Source: Haloarchaeobius amylolyticus
GTDB lineage: Archaea > Halobacteriota > Halobacteria > Halobacteriales > Natrialbaceae
Direction of reading: 5' to 3'
NCBI RefSeq assembly: GCF_026616195.1
Contig: NZ_JANHDH010000002.1
Location: forward strand, 124,001 to 188,000
Length of the DNA: 64,000 bases
Numbering within the stretch: position 1 is the first letter of the stretch; every line of letters begins with the position of its first letter. This document shows positions 45,500-53,050 of this stretch, piece by piece. The position numbers were made by a program, and so were the translations under genes. The notes below the pieces were generated by a model. That model searched no databases, was not told where the DNA came from, and saw nothing but the letters and a program-made list of their open reading frames with translations.

Positions 45500-47347
45500 T
45501 CAGTCGGCCGCTTCGGCCTCGGCCGGCTTCTTCGCCATCTCGATGAGGTCGTCGAGGTCCGTGCCGGTGATCTCGTTGTTCAGGAGCACGTCGACCGAGA
45601 GCGTCGGGGCGCCGTCGACGAGGTTCTCCAGCAGGACGAGGCGCTCGCGGGCCCGGGACATCCCGACGTAGAAGACGCGGCGCTCGTTGTCGGTGAGGAC
45701 GGGGACCGGCGAGGTGGTCTTGGTGAACTCGACGTCGGCGGGGACTGCGTCCTCGTCGACCGTCGCGACCATCTGCTCGACGACCTTCTCGGTGAGGTCG
45801 GTGCCCATGAAGACGTGGTCGGCCTCGCGACCCTTCGCGGAGTGGATGGTGCCCACGCGGACGTGGTCGCGGTCCATGCCGCGGTAGTCGCCGGTCGCGA
45901 AGTACGCCTTCATCGACTTGCGCTGGAAGGAGGTGACCTTCCGGACCATGTCCGACGCCGAGGCCGGGCCGGGCATGAACGGGACGAAGTCGCTCACGAA
46001 GTCGGGCGAAACCGAGACATCGGTGAGGTCCTCGACGTCGGCCTCCTCTTGGGCCTCGTCGATGGCGTCGAAGAACTCGTCGCGCTCGTTCGTGCCGAAG
46101 GCCGAATCCTGCAGCATGTCGGCGAGGCGGCGGGCCTGCAGGCCGTTGATGTCCTCGTCGGCCTCGATGGCCTCGACCGCGGTGACGTAGTCGTCGAGGC
46201 GGTCGGTCCACATGCGCTGGTCGGTCAGCGACTTGAACGGGATGCCCTCCGTGATGAACTCGTCGATGAACTGGAACATCTGGTAGCGGGCACGGAAGAG
46301 GATCATGACGGTCCCCTCGTCGTTCTGGATGGTCCGGCGGACGTTCCGGACGAGGTCGAGCATCGAGGGGTTCTGGACGGCCTCGACGACGCCGCCCTCC
46401 TTGCGGGGTTTGAGGTCCTTGTCCTGACGCTTCTCGATGTGGCGGATCTCCTTGTTGACGATGTTGAGGATGCGCGAGGGGAGGCGGTAGGAGTTGGGGA
46501 GGATGACGTCGTCGTCGGGCTCGGCGTCGAGCAGGAGGTCGGGGTCGGCGCCCTGCCAGGCGTAGACGACCTGGTCGTCGTCACCCGCGATGAGGACGCC
46601 CTCCATGTGGGGGCGCCACTCCTCGTAGACGCGGTGCTGGAGCGTCGTGATGTCCTGGAACTCGTCGATGACGAGGTAGTCGACGTTCGGGAGCAGCGAG
46701 CGCTGCTCGACGCGTTCGAGCATGTCCGCGAAGCCGACGAGCTCGTTGTCGCCCTTGTACTTGCGCCACGCCCGGATGGTCTCGGGGACGTCGATGCGGT
46801 CGTCGTCCGAGGGCCACGTCGGGGTGTACTTGTTGCCCTCCTGGGCGTTCGGGTCGATCTCGGGGGGCAGGCGGACGGTCTCGACGTCCCACTGGAAGGG
46901 GACGTCGTACCAGTCGGCCACGTCGCGGTTGGTCCGCTGGAGCCACTGGCTCGTCGCGATGATCTTGTTGCCGATGGTGGTCGAGCGGGCGGTCCGGCGG
47001 CCGGCACCGCCGTACTCGTCCTCGTACTCGATGCCGTACTCCTCACAGAACTCTTCCTTGTCGGACTCGCCGACGACGTCGCTGCGGGAGAGGTTCAGCA
47101 GGTCGTACGCCTTCGCGTGCATCGTACAGACGTTCCCCTGGAGGGAGCGGGGATTGATGTCGAGGCGTTCGGCGAGCCGTTCGCGGATCTCGGCTGCCGC
47201 CGCACGGGTGTAGGAGACGACGAGGATGTCTCGGAAGGTCACGTCCTCGTCTTCGAGGATCTCCTCCACCTTGTCGAGGAGGGCTGTCGTCTTCCCGCTG
47301 CCGGGGCCACCGAACAGGCGGGTCACTTTCGTCTCGGCGTCAGTCAT
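45500..47347 (-). CDS. UvrD/Rep-family DNA helicase
   Basis: A 615-residue superfamily 1A helicase. Motif I FGGPGSGKTTAL (residues 11-22), motif Ia VVSYTRAAAAEIRERL, motif II DYLVIDEFQD, motif III AGDDDQVVYAWQGAD, motif IV ILFRARYQ, motif V VGTIHSAKGREADHV and motif VI VFYVGMSRARERL are all present, so it should be an active 3'-5' ATPase. It is shorter than bacterial UvrD and close to other haloarchaeal members. Likely role: repair or replication-fork restart. The ATG at 47347 was taken because Walker A follows at the usual distance. Confidence 0.92.
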   Translation of the reverse strand: MTDAETKVTRLFGGPGSGKTTALLDKVEEILEDEDVTFRDILVVSYTRAAAAEIRERLAERLDINPRSLQGNVCTMHAKAYDLLNLSRSDVVGESDKEEFCEEYGIEYEDEYGGAGRRTARSTTIGNKIIATSQWLQRTNRDVADWYDVPFQWDVETVRLPPEIDPNAQEGNKYTPTWPSDDDRIDVPETIRAWRKYKGDNELVGFADMLERVEQRSLLPNVDYLVIDEFQDITTLQHRVYEEWRPHMEGVLIAGDDDQVVYAWQGADPDLLLDAEPDDDVILPNSYRLPSRILNIVNKEIRHIEKRQDKDLKPRKEGGVVEAVQNPSMLDLVRNVRRTIQNDEGTVMILFRARYQMFQFIDEFITEGIPFKSLTDQRMWTDRLDDYVTAVEAIEADEDINGLQARRLADMLQDSAFGTNERDEFFDAIDEAQEEADVEDLTDVSVSPDFVSDFVPFMPGPASASDMVRKVTSFQRKSMKAYFATGDYRGMDRDHVRVGTIHSAKGREADHVFMGTDLTEKVVEQMVATVDEDAVPADVEFTKTTSPVPVLTDNERRVFYVGMSRARERLVLLENLVDGAPTLSVDVLLNNEITGTDLDDLIEMAKKPAEAEAAD

Positions 47348-47510
47348 TAGACGCATACTGGGGGCCGACACGGATAAGAGGCATGGGTTTGCTCCGGGCC
47401 CTGTGAGCCGATACCAACGGCGCTGCGGGGTGGTGAAAACCGGCGAGAGAACGGGTAGTGAGCGACCGGCCTGAGACGGTCGGTAGACGGTCCTCGATCG
47501 GGAGACGATG

Positions 47511-47681
47511 CTAGTTGTTTCGAGGAGAGCGGGCCTCTCGTACGTCGCTTCCGTCACGGATCTTGTCCTTGCAGTTGGGACAGACGCGGGGGTCCTCGAC
47601 GCCGCGTGGTGTGAACACTCTGGCGTACGCATCTGTGACGAAAGACCCGCAGTTCTGGCATTCCGGCATTTGAATCTCCAT
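47511..47681 (-). CDS. Small zinc-ribbon protein (DUF7563 type)
   Basis: A 56-residue protein. MPECQNCGSFVTDAYARVF and VCPNCKDKIRDGSDV give two CxxC pairs that would hold one zinc. The recurrent haloarchaeal form starts at MPECQ (ATG 47667-47669), but a TATA box at 47701-47710 is spaced for the ATG at 47679-47681, which adds MEIQ. Such proteins are often abundant and uncharacterised. Confidence 0.85.
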   Translation of the reverse strand: MEIQMPECQNCGSFVTDAYARVFTPRGVEDPRVCPNCKDKIRDGSDVREARSPRNN

Positions 47682-47999
47682 TCTGGTCAGATGGAATTAT
47701 CTTTAATAATGTTTCCCCCTAGTGACCTCGGTTGCCGGTTCTCAGGGATGTGATATCACTTCACGCACATGCGAGCATGAGTGGGAAAGGTCCGGTGGTC
47801 TCGGGGAGTCTCCAGAGTTAGCGAGTCCGACAGGAGCCCGTCGGTCGTCGGTGAGATGGGGCAATCGTGACCGATAACTGGGGCAGAACCGCCGCTATCG
47901 GTGATTGCTACCGCCGTTAGAACGAAATCGGGGGTCTCGCGCGCGCACCGCCAGCGCGACACCTACCTCGTCAACTGTCCGTCGACCGCGGTCGTGTGG
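47682..47999. other. Intergenic region with a strong promoter but no further gene
   Basis: About 318 bases. Near the left end is the TATA box of the zinc-ribbon gene. A 10-bp palindrome gtgatatcac lies at 47750-47759, and a 7-bp hairpin (accgata/tatcggt) at about 47871-47907. The open frames here lack haloarchaeal codon bias. Confidence 0.55.
47701..47710 (-). promoter_or_regulatory. TATA box of the DUF7563-type gene
   Basis: attattaaag on the minus strand is centred 25-27 bases before the ATG at 47681. It is a strong AT-rich match flanked by GC-rich DNA. Confidence 0.6.
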
Positions 48000-48176
48000 C
48001 TACGGTTCCCAGCCACACACCCCGCACGTGTCGGCGCTCTCGTCGTGGAGCGCCATGCAGTCGGGGCACTGGAGCTTGTTGTAGCTTCGATCCCACCCTA
48101 CCGGTTCTGTCTCGTGGCCGCGGTCTGCGAGGAATTGGTCGAACACGTCGTCACCGGATTGGGGTGCGGACGCCAT
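48000..48176 (-). CDS. Small zinc-finger protein (HVO_0416-like)
   Basis: A 58-residue protein beginning MASAPQSGDDVFDQFLADRG. The C-terminal half holds LQCPDCMALHDESADTCGVC, a two-CxxC zinc finger, and ends in GWEP. I believe it matches the Haloferax HVO_0416 family of micro zinc-finger proteins, from memory of the motif order. The start is set by a TATA box at 48199-48208, which lies between the arms of a perfect 8-bp inverted repeat. Confidence 0.8.
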   Translation of the reverse strand: MASAPQSGDDVFDQFLADRGHETEPVGWDRSYNKLQCPDCMALHDESADTCGVCGWEP

Positions 48177-48190
48177 GTGACATGGTAAAG

Positions 48191-48219
48191 CACACCACGT
48201 ATTAAACGATTGTGGTGTG
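48191..48219. promoter_or_regulatory. 8-bp inverted repeat bracketing the TATA box of the small zinc-finger gene
   Basis: Arms cacaccac (48191-48198) and gtggtgtg (48212-48219) are perfect complements separated by 13 bases that contain the TATA box gtattaaacg. A dimeric repressor bound here would block TBP/TFB, so this has the layout of an operator. Confidence 0.6.
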
Positions 48220-48332
48220 ACACTCACCAACGCATGGAAGGGAATATATAACATACTAGCGTCACAGGGGCTCTCCCCACTGGCTCCGGACACTGCGCTC
48301 GGGCCCTCCGTCCCCGCTCCCGAGGCGTGAGA

Positions 48333-48339
48333 GTTTTTC
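48333..48339 (+). promoter_or_regulatory. T-rich promoter box of ubaA
   Basis: gtttttc is centred about 26 bases before ATG 48362, consistent with a leaderless ubaA mRNA. Confidence 0.45.
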
Positions 48340-48361
48340 CCCCACCGGCCGAAGTCGCCGT

Positions 48362-49174
48362 ATGACCGACCTCAGCCTCGACCCGACCCAGCTGGACCGC
48401 TACTCGCGGCACATCATCATGGACGAGGTCGGCCCCGAGGGCCAGCAGCGCCTGCTCGACGCGTCGGTCCTCTGTGTCGGCGCGGGCGGCCTCGGTTCGC
48501 CGGCCATCGAGTACCTCGCCGCGGCCGGCATCGGCCGTCTCGGTATCGCGGACGACGACGTGGTCGAGCGGTCGAACCTCCAGCGCCAGGTCATCCACCG
48601 CGACGCCGACGTGGGCGAACCGAAGGCCGAGAGCGCCGCCCGGTTCGTCCGCGACCTGAACCCGGACGTGACCGTCGACGTGCACGAGGCCCGCGTCGAC
48701 AGGGAGAACGTGACCGACCTCGTCGCCGACTACGACCTCGTGGTCGACGGGAGCGACAACTTCGCGACGCGCTATCTCGTGAACGATTCGTGCGTGCTCT
48801 CGGGGACCCCCTTCGTCCACGGCGCCATCTACAAGTTCGAGGGGCAGGCGACGACCTACGAACCCGGCGCGCCCTGCTACCGGTGTGTCTTCCCCGAAGC
48901 CCCCGAGCCGGGGACCGTCCCGGACTGTGCGACGACCGGCGTGCTGGGCGTGCTGCCCGGCACCCTGGGCTGCATCATGGCCACCGAGGCCGTCAAGAAG
49001 GTGCTTGAGGCGGGTGAAGGGCTGGACGACCGGCTCCTGCTCTACGACGCGATGGACATGAGCTTCGACGAGGTGCCGGTCCGTCGGAATCCCGACTGTC
49101 CGGTCTGCGGGGACGACCCGGAGATCGGGTCCGTGGCGGACGTGGACTACGCCGAGACCTGCGCTATCGAATAG
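48362..49174 (+). CDS. ubaA: SAMP-activating enzyme E1 (ThiF/MoeB family)
   Basis: A 270-residue adenylyltransferase that activates the C-terminal glycine of ubiquitin-like SAMP proteins. In Haloferax, UbaA serves protein sampylation, tRNA thiolation and molybdopterin synthesis. The nucleotide motif VGAGGLGSPAIEYLAAAGIG is intact, as is SNLQRQVIHRDADVG. Cys189 in PDCATTGVLG aligns with the active-site Cys. Two zinc pairs, CYRC (172-175) and CPVC near the C-terminus, are present. No rhodanese domain is attached. A candidate desampylase gene lies about 2 kb downstream. Confidence 0.92.
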   Translation: MTDLSLDPTQLDRYSRHIIMDEVGPEGQQRLLDASVLCVGAGGLGSPAIEYLAAAGIGRLGIADDDVVERSNLQRQVIHRDADVGEPKAESAARFVRDLNPDVTVDVHEARVDRENVTDLVADYDLVVDGSDNFATRYLVNDSCVLSGTPFVHGAIYKFEGQATTYEPGAPCYRCVFPEAPEPGTVPDCATTGVLGVLPGTLGCIMATEAVKKVLEAGEGLDDRLLLYDAMDMSFDEVPVRRNPDCPVCGDDPEIGSVADVDYAETCAIE

Positions 49175-49260
49175 TGTTGCTGTCTGCTGGATTCGCGTCG
49201 TGCGAGTGCGTCTGTTTCGTTCGGGCGACGCTTCGAGTGTAGAGTGGTTCGCTTCGTCGA

Positions 49261-49385
49261 CTCGCGCTGGCGGCATGGAAGACCGCGAGCGCCCCGCACA
49301 GCCCCGCACCCGCACAGCCCTGCACCACGCCCTCCCCAGCCGACTCCGATGCTCGGCTTCGCCTGCGCGTCTCGTCCCTCGCGCG
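49261..49385 (-). repeat. Dispersed intergenic repeat, copy C
   Basis: About 125 bases. Read on the minus strand it runs from gcgcgaggga through agtcggctggggagggcgtg, gtgc, a gctgtgcggg-type middle and gcggtcttccatgccgcc to agcgcgag. The last block is identical over more than 20 bases to copy B. It fills most of the 299-base gap between ubaA and the HAD phosphatase. Confidence 0.8.
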
Positions 49386-49473
49386 ATTTCGGCTCGCGGC
49401 TGCGGTTCCCGCAGCACGCTCGCCAGCACGCGCCCCGGTGGGAGGATGGGTCCGAAATCCGCGCTCGCCCCGC

Positions 49474-50244
49474 CTACAGGATCTCCTCGATGTCGCCCAG
49501 CGATTCGAGGATGTGGTCCGGCTGGACATCCGACGCCACGGCCTCCTCGCGGGTCGTCGCGCCAGTCAGCACCAGCGCGGTCTCCATCCCGGCGCGTTCG
49601 CCCATCAGGATGTCCGTATGCAGGTTGTCACCGACGACGAGGCACTCGCCCGGTTTCACGCCGAGGGTCTCACAGACCGCGTCGGCCATGTGCTCGGACG
49701 GTTTCCCGATGACCAGCGGGTCGCGGCCGGTCATGCCCTCGATGGCGCCGACGGTCGCGCCGGCACCCGGTTCCAGCCCCTCCGGAGTGGGGTAGGTCCG
49801 GTCGGGATTCGTCGCGACGAACAGGGTCCCCCTGTGGAACGCCCGGAGCGTCCGGGTCAGCAGCTCGTGGCTGATGTCGTAGGCCTTCCCGGCGGCGACC
49901 ACGTCGGCGTCCCCGTCCTCGATGACGGTGAGGCCGGCGTCGCGGATCTCCTCGTGCAGGACCGCGTGGCCGACGACGAACACGTCGGCGTCGGGGTGGT
50001 GCTCGGCGAGGTAGGTCGCGGTGGCCGAGGCCGACGAGGAGAGGCCGCCGACGTCGCGGGGCAGCCCCAGCGATTCCAGCGTCTCGGGGAACCGGCTCCG
50101 GTCGACGCTGGTGCTGTTCGTGACGAACCGGACGTCGAGGCCGGCGTCCCGGAGCGCGAGCACGCCCTCGTCGGCGCCGGGAATCAGTTGCTCGCTGCGC
50201 CAGACGGTGCCGTCGAGGTCCACGATGGCCGCACGTCGTGTCAT
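49474..50244 (-). CDS. HAD-IIA family phosphatase (NagD/4-nitrophenylphosphatase-like)
   Basis: A 256-residue hydrolase. Motif I is IVDLDGTVW, motif II VTNSTSVDRS, the lysine is in VIGKPSEH, and the acidic motif is VVGDNLHTDILMGERAG. The large C2-type cap between motifs II and III places it in class IIA with nucleotide or sugar-phosphate phosphatases. Its physiological substrate is unknown. It is divergent from the DUF4097 lipoprotein gene. Confidence 0.9.
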   Translation of the reverse strand: MTRRAAIVDLDGTVWRSEQLIPGADEGVLALRDAGLDVRFVTNSTSVDRSRFPETLESLGLPRDVGGLSSSASATATYLAEHHPDADVFVVGHAVLHEEIRDAGLTVIEDGDADVVAAGKAYDISHELLTRTLRAFHRGTLFVATNPDRTYPTPEGLEPGAGATVGAIEGMTGRDPLVIGKPSEHMADAVCETLGVKPGECLVVGDNLHTDILMGERAGMETALVLTGATTREEAVASDVQPDHILESLGDIEEIL

Positions 50245-50328
50245 CGCGTGGACGTTCGCCGGCCGGGGTTGTAACGCTGCTGCTGGGCGGTATCGCGAGC
50301 CAGCCCCGCGTTCACACGGCTCGTGGGA

Positions 50329-50337
50329 GCTTTATCG
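50329..50337 (+). promoter_or_regulatory. TATA-like box of the DUF4097 lipoprotein gene
   Basis: gctttatcg is centred about 28 bases before ATG 50361, supporting that start. Confidence 0.5.
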
Positions 50338-50360
50338 TCTCAGCACGCGAATATTTCACC

Positions 50361-51173
50361 ATGACAGCCATCTCACGCAGACACCTCCTCGGCGCCGGGG
50401 CGACGGCCCTCACGGTCGGCCTGGCCGGCTGCACCGGCTTCGCCACCAGCACCGCCGTCAGGCAGGACCAGTACGTGGTCGACGGCGGGACCCTCGCCGT
50501 CGAGACCGAGAACGGCGACGTGACGGTCGCACCCATCGACGGCGACCAGCTCGACGTGAAGTACACGATGCGGACGCTGGGCACGACCGGCGCGTTCGAC
50601 CGGGTGTCCGTCACGGTCGACACCGGCGAGGAGAACAGCGTCGTCGCCAGGGTCGCCGACGGCGGGTTCTTCGCCCAGAGCGTCTCGGTCGACCTCGAGA
50701 TCGGCGTCCCCGAGGGCGTCCGGGTCACGAGCGCCAGGAGCCGGAACGGTGACGTCACGGTCCGGAACGTCGCCGGCGACCTCGTCGCCGAGACGAGCAA
50801 CGGCGACGTGGATGTCCGCGACGTCGAGGGCTACGTCACGCTGCAATCCAGCAACGGTGACGTGACCGCCCGGAACACCCAGGGCATCGACGCGGCCACG
50901 ACCGCCAACGGCGAGGTCGACGTGGACGTCGTCGGTACCCGCGGGGACGTGTCCATCCAGTCCACCAACGGAGACGTGACGGCACGACTCGATGCGTCGC
51001 TACAGGTCGCCCTGGAGGCCCGGACCGGCAACGGCGAGGTCTCCTGGCGCGACATCGAACTCACCACGACCACCTGGGACGACAACGAGGTCCGCGGGAA
51101 CGTCAACGGCGGGAACAGCCCGCTCGTCACGGTCCGGTCGAGCAACGGCGACGTGCGCATCCTCGGGCGCTGA
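50361..51173 (+). CDS. DUF4097-type beta-helix lipoprotein
   Basis: A 270-residue exported protein. R6-R7 start a Tat signal and LAGC with Cys24 is a lipobox, so it is probably lipid-anchored outside the cell. The mature part is a ladder of short repeats of the NGDV/NGEV type (ENGDVTV, RNGDVTV, SNGDVDV, SNGDVTA, ANGEVDV, TNGDVTA, GNGEVSW, SNGDVRI), each about 17-20 residues apart, which form parallel beta-solenoid strands in this family (putative adhesin). Partner unknown. Confidence 0.85.
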   Translation: MTAISRRHLLGAGATALTVGLAGCTGFATSTAVRQDQYVVDGGTLAVETENGDVTVAPIDGDQLDVKYTMRTLGTTGAFDRVSVTVDTGEENSVVARVADGGFFAQSVSVDLEIGVPEGVRVTSARSRNGDVTVRNVAGDLVAETSNGDVDVRDVEGYVTLQSSNGDVTARNTQGIDAATTANGEVDVDVVGTRGDVSIQSTNGDVTARLDASLQVALEARTGNGEVSWRDIELTTTTWDDNEVRGNVNGGNSPLVTVRSSNGDVRILGR

Positions 51174-51181
51174 CCGCCGGT

Positions 51182-51637
51182 TCAGGATAGCTCGACGGGC
51201 TCGAACGCCTCGCCCGTCCAGACCCACGCGCCGATGCGTGCTTCTCCGTCGGGCTCCGGCTCGCTGCTTTCGTTCTCCGTCTCACCACCCAGCGAGACGA
51301 TACAGTACACCTTCCCCTCCCACGTGGCCTGTGTCCTGTCGGTCGCGCTCGGACCGTCGGGGCCGGTCGGGTGCGAGTGGTAGAAGCCCACCACGTCGTC
51401 GTCCGCGTCCTCCAGTGCCTCGACGACCCGGTACGTCTCCTCGGGGTCGAGTTCGTACCGGGTCCGGGGCGTGTCCGCGACGTTCGTGACGGCGTGGACG
51501 CTGGTCACGGTCCAGTCGCCGTCCGAGTCCTCGGTCCCGCCGAGGACGCCACATGATTCCTCGGGTGCGACCGCCCTGGCGTGCGCCAGGAGGTGTCCGC
51601 GGCAGTCGGCCGGGAGGTGCAGGTAGCTGTCCCCCAT
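51182..51637 (-). CDS. JAMM/MPN metalloprotease, candidate desampylase
   Basis: A 151-residue single-domain JAMM protein. Glu27 in PEESCGVLGG and the metal motif H87-S-H89-x7-S97-x2-D100 (FYHSHPTGPDGPSATD) are complete, so it should be active. In Haloferax, HvJAMM1 removes ubiquitin-like SAMPs from target proteins. This may be its homologue or that of a second JAMM protein; I cannot tell which. It starts four bases after the stop of the cobalamin-binding gene, in one operon. Confidence 0.85.
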   Translation of the reverse strand: MGDSYLHLPADCRGHLLAHARAVAPEESCGVLGGTEDSDGDWTVTSVHAVTNVADTPRTRYELDPEETYRVVEALEDADDDVVGFYHSHPTGPDGPSATDRTQATWEGKVYCIVSLGGETENESSEPEPDGEARIGAWVWTGEAFEPVELS

Positions 51638-51641
51638 CCCG

Positions 51642-52577
51642 TCAGGCCGTCTCGTATCGCTCGCGTTCGAGGTCGGCCAGCGGCCGGACGACCGACTCGG
51701 GCGGCTGGTCGAACGCCTCGGGATGCACGACGCTGGCCAGCAGCTCCAGCGAGTCCACGGTGCGCGGGCCGGGCCGGTTCATGTACTGGTCGCCGTCGAT
51801 GGCCCAGACGTTCCCCTCCTGGACCGCGGTGAGGTCGTCCCACCCGGGTCGGTCGGTCAGGTCGCCGAGGTTCCGGCGAATCTGGTCGAGGTCGAACCCG
51901 CAGGGCGCGACCACGAGCACGTCGGGGTCGTAGCGCAGCAGGTCGTCCCACTCGCGGGGGACCGAGCGGTCACCGGGCGCGGCCATCCCGTACTCGCAGT
52001 TCGCGCGGTGGGCGAGTTCGGGCACCCAGTGGCCCGCGACCATCACGGGGTCGGTCCAGTCCAGCACCGCCAGGTGCTTCTGCTCGCGGTCGCCTGTCCG
52101 GCTACGCTCCTCCACCGCGGCGACCCGGGACCGGAGCGAGTCGACGAGGTCTGCCGCCTCGGCCTCCCGGCCGAGTGCGGCGCCGATGCGCTCGATGTCG
52201 TCGTAGATGTCCGAGAGGCTGTGCGGGTCGGTCGTCAGCACCTCGGGGTTCGCGTCGATGGCCTCGACGGCCTCCGCGACGAGCACCTCGTCGACGGCAC
52301 ACACGTCGCACATCCCCTGCGTGACGACGAGGTCCGGGTCGAGGTCGTCGAGCAGGTCGACGTCGATGCCGTAGACGCTCCCGTGTTCCGACTGGGCCTC
52401 CTGGACCTGCCGGTCGATCTCGTCGGAGCTGGCGCTCGCGTCGACGTGGCTGTACTCGACGGCCGGCAGCTCTGTGGCCGCCGGCGGATGGTCGCACTCG
52501 TGTGAGACACCCACCGGCTCCACCCCGAGCGCGAAGACGATCTCCGTCGCGGACGGCAGCAGTGTCACGACGTTCAT
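51642..52577 (-). CDS. Cobalamin-binding BtuF-like protein without signal peptide
   Basis: A 311-residue helical-backbone binding protein of the BtuF/FepB type: VVTLLPSATEIVFALG, VGVSHECDHP, DLVVTQGMCDVC and GHWVPELAHRANCEYG are the family blocks. It begins directly with the mature domain and has no signal or lipobox, so it is cytoplasmic, unlike transporter-linked BtuF. Cys28, the CxxC of MCDVC and nearby His residues could coordinate a corrinoid or metal. It is four bases upstream of the JAMM gene. A TATA-like ctttatcc is spaced for the start. Confidence 0.82.
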   Translation of the reverse strand: MNVVTLLPSATEIVFALGVEPVGVSHECDHPPAATELPAVEYSHVDASASSDEIDRQVQEAQSEHGSVYGIDVDLLDDLDPDLVVTQGMCDVCAVDEVLVAEAVEAIDANPEVLTTDPHSLSDIYDDIERIGAALGREAEAADLVDSLRSRVAAVEERSRTGDREQKHLAVLDWTDPVMVAGHWVPELAHRANCEYGMAAPGDRSVPREWDDLLRYDPDVLVVAPCGFDLDQIRRNLGDLTDRPGWDDLTAVQEGNVWAIDGDQYMNRPGPRTVDSLELLASVVHPEAFDQPPESVVRPLADLERERYETA

Positions 52578-52631
52578 AGCAGGCAGTCCGGCACGGACCG
52601 GGATAAAGGGCGTGTCGTCGGCAGCCGGCGA

Positions 52632-52973
52632 CTAGAGGACGGAGATGACGATGGCGAGGAGACCACCGACGACCATCAGCAGGCCGCCGCGCTTGCGCTG
52701 CTGGACGTCGTCCTCGTCGACCTCGATGCGGTCGTAGTCAGCCGACCCCGACATGAGGCCGGCGAGCCAGGCCGAGTAGGCCTCGGCGTAGACGACGTAC
52801 TGGAGCCCGACGATGGCGATGATGGCCCCCATCCCGGCGACGAGCGTGTTGCGCTGGGTGAGGTCGCCGACCGCCACCCCGAGGCCGAGCGTCGCCGCCA
52901 CGAGGGCGACGAAGAGGACGACTGCCCCGGCGAGGGCGAACTTCGCGTGACGGACCGAACGAGCACGTGACAT
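52632..52973 (-). CDS. Small membrane protein with three transmembrane segments
   Basis: A 113-residue protein. Hydrophobic segments are FALAGAVVLFVALVAATLGL, LVAGMGAIIAIVGLQYVVY and the C-terminal GGLLMVVGGLLAIVISVL. An acidic loop (DYDRIEVDEDDVQQRKR) precedes the last. No motif is recognised. The ATG at 52971-52973 was taken because upstream codons lose hydrophobic pattern and codon bias. Confidence 0.65.
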   Translation of the reverse strand: MSRARSVRHAKFALAGAVVLFVALVAATLGLGVAVGDLTQRNTLVAGMGAIIAIVGLQYVVYAEAYSAWLAGLMSGSADYDRIEVDEDDVQQRKRGGLLMVVGGLLAIVISVL

Positions 52974-53050
52974 GTGTGGAGACTCACCCCGGGCCGGTGT
53001 AGGGTTGTCGAATCGCGGCGGCGATGCCCCGGCGAGGTGTCGGCGACCCG

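Noticed and set aside
47940-47960. Possible fifth copy of the dispersed repeat (accgccagcgcgac)
   Set aside because: Only the terminal block matches; none of the other landmarks is found nearby.
47756-47962. A 68-codon minus-strand frame in the gap before the small zinc-finger gene
   Set aside because: No promoter at the right distance, poor codon bias and no recognisable motif.
50361-51173. CRISPR-like array suggested by regularly repeated aacggcgacgtg units
   Set aside because: The repeats are in frame, degenerate and encode NGDV motifs of a beta-solenoid protein.
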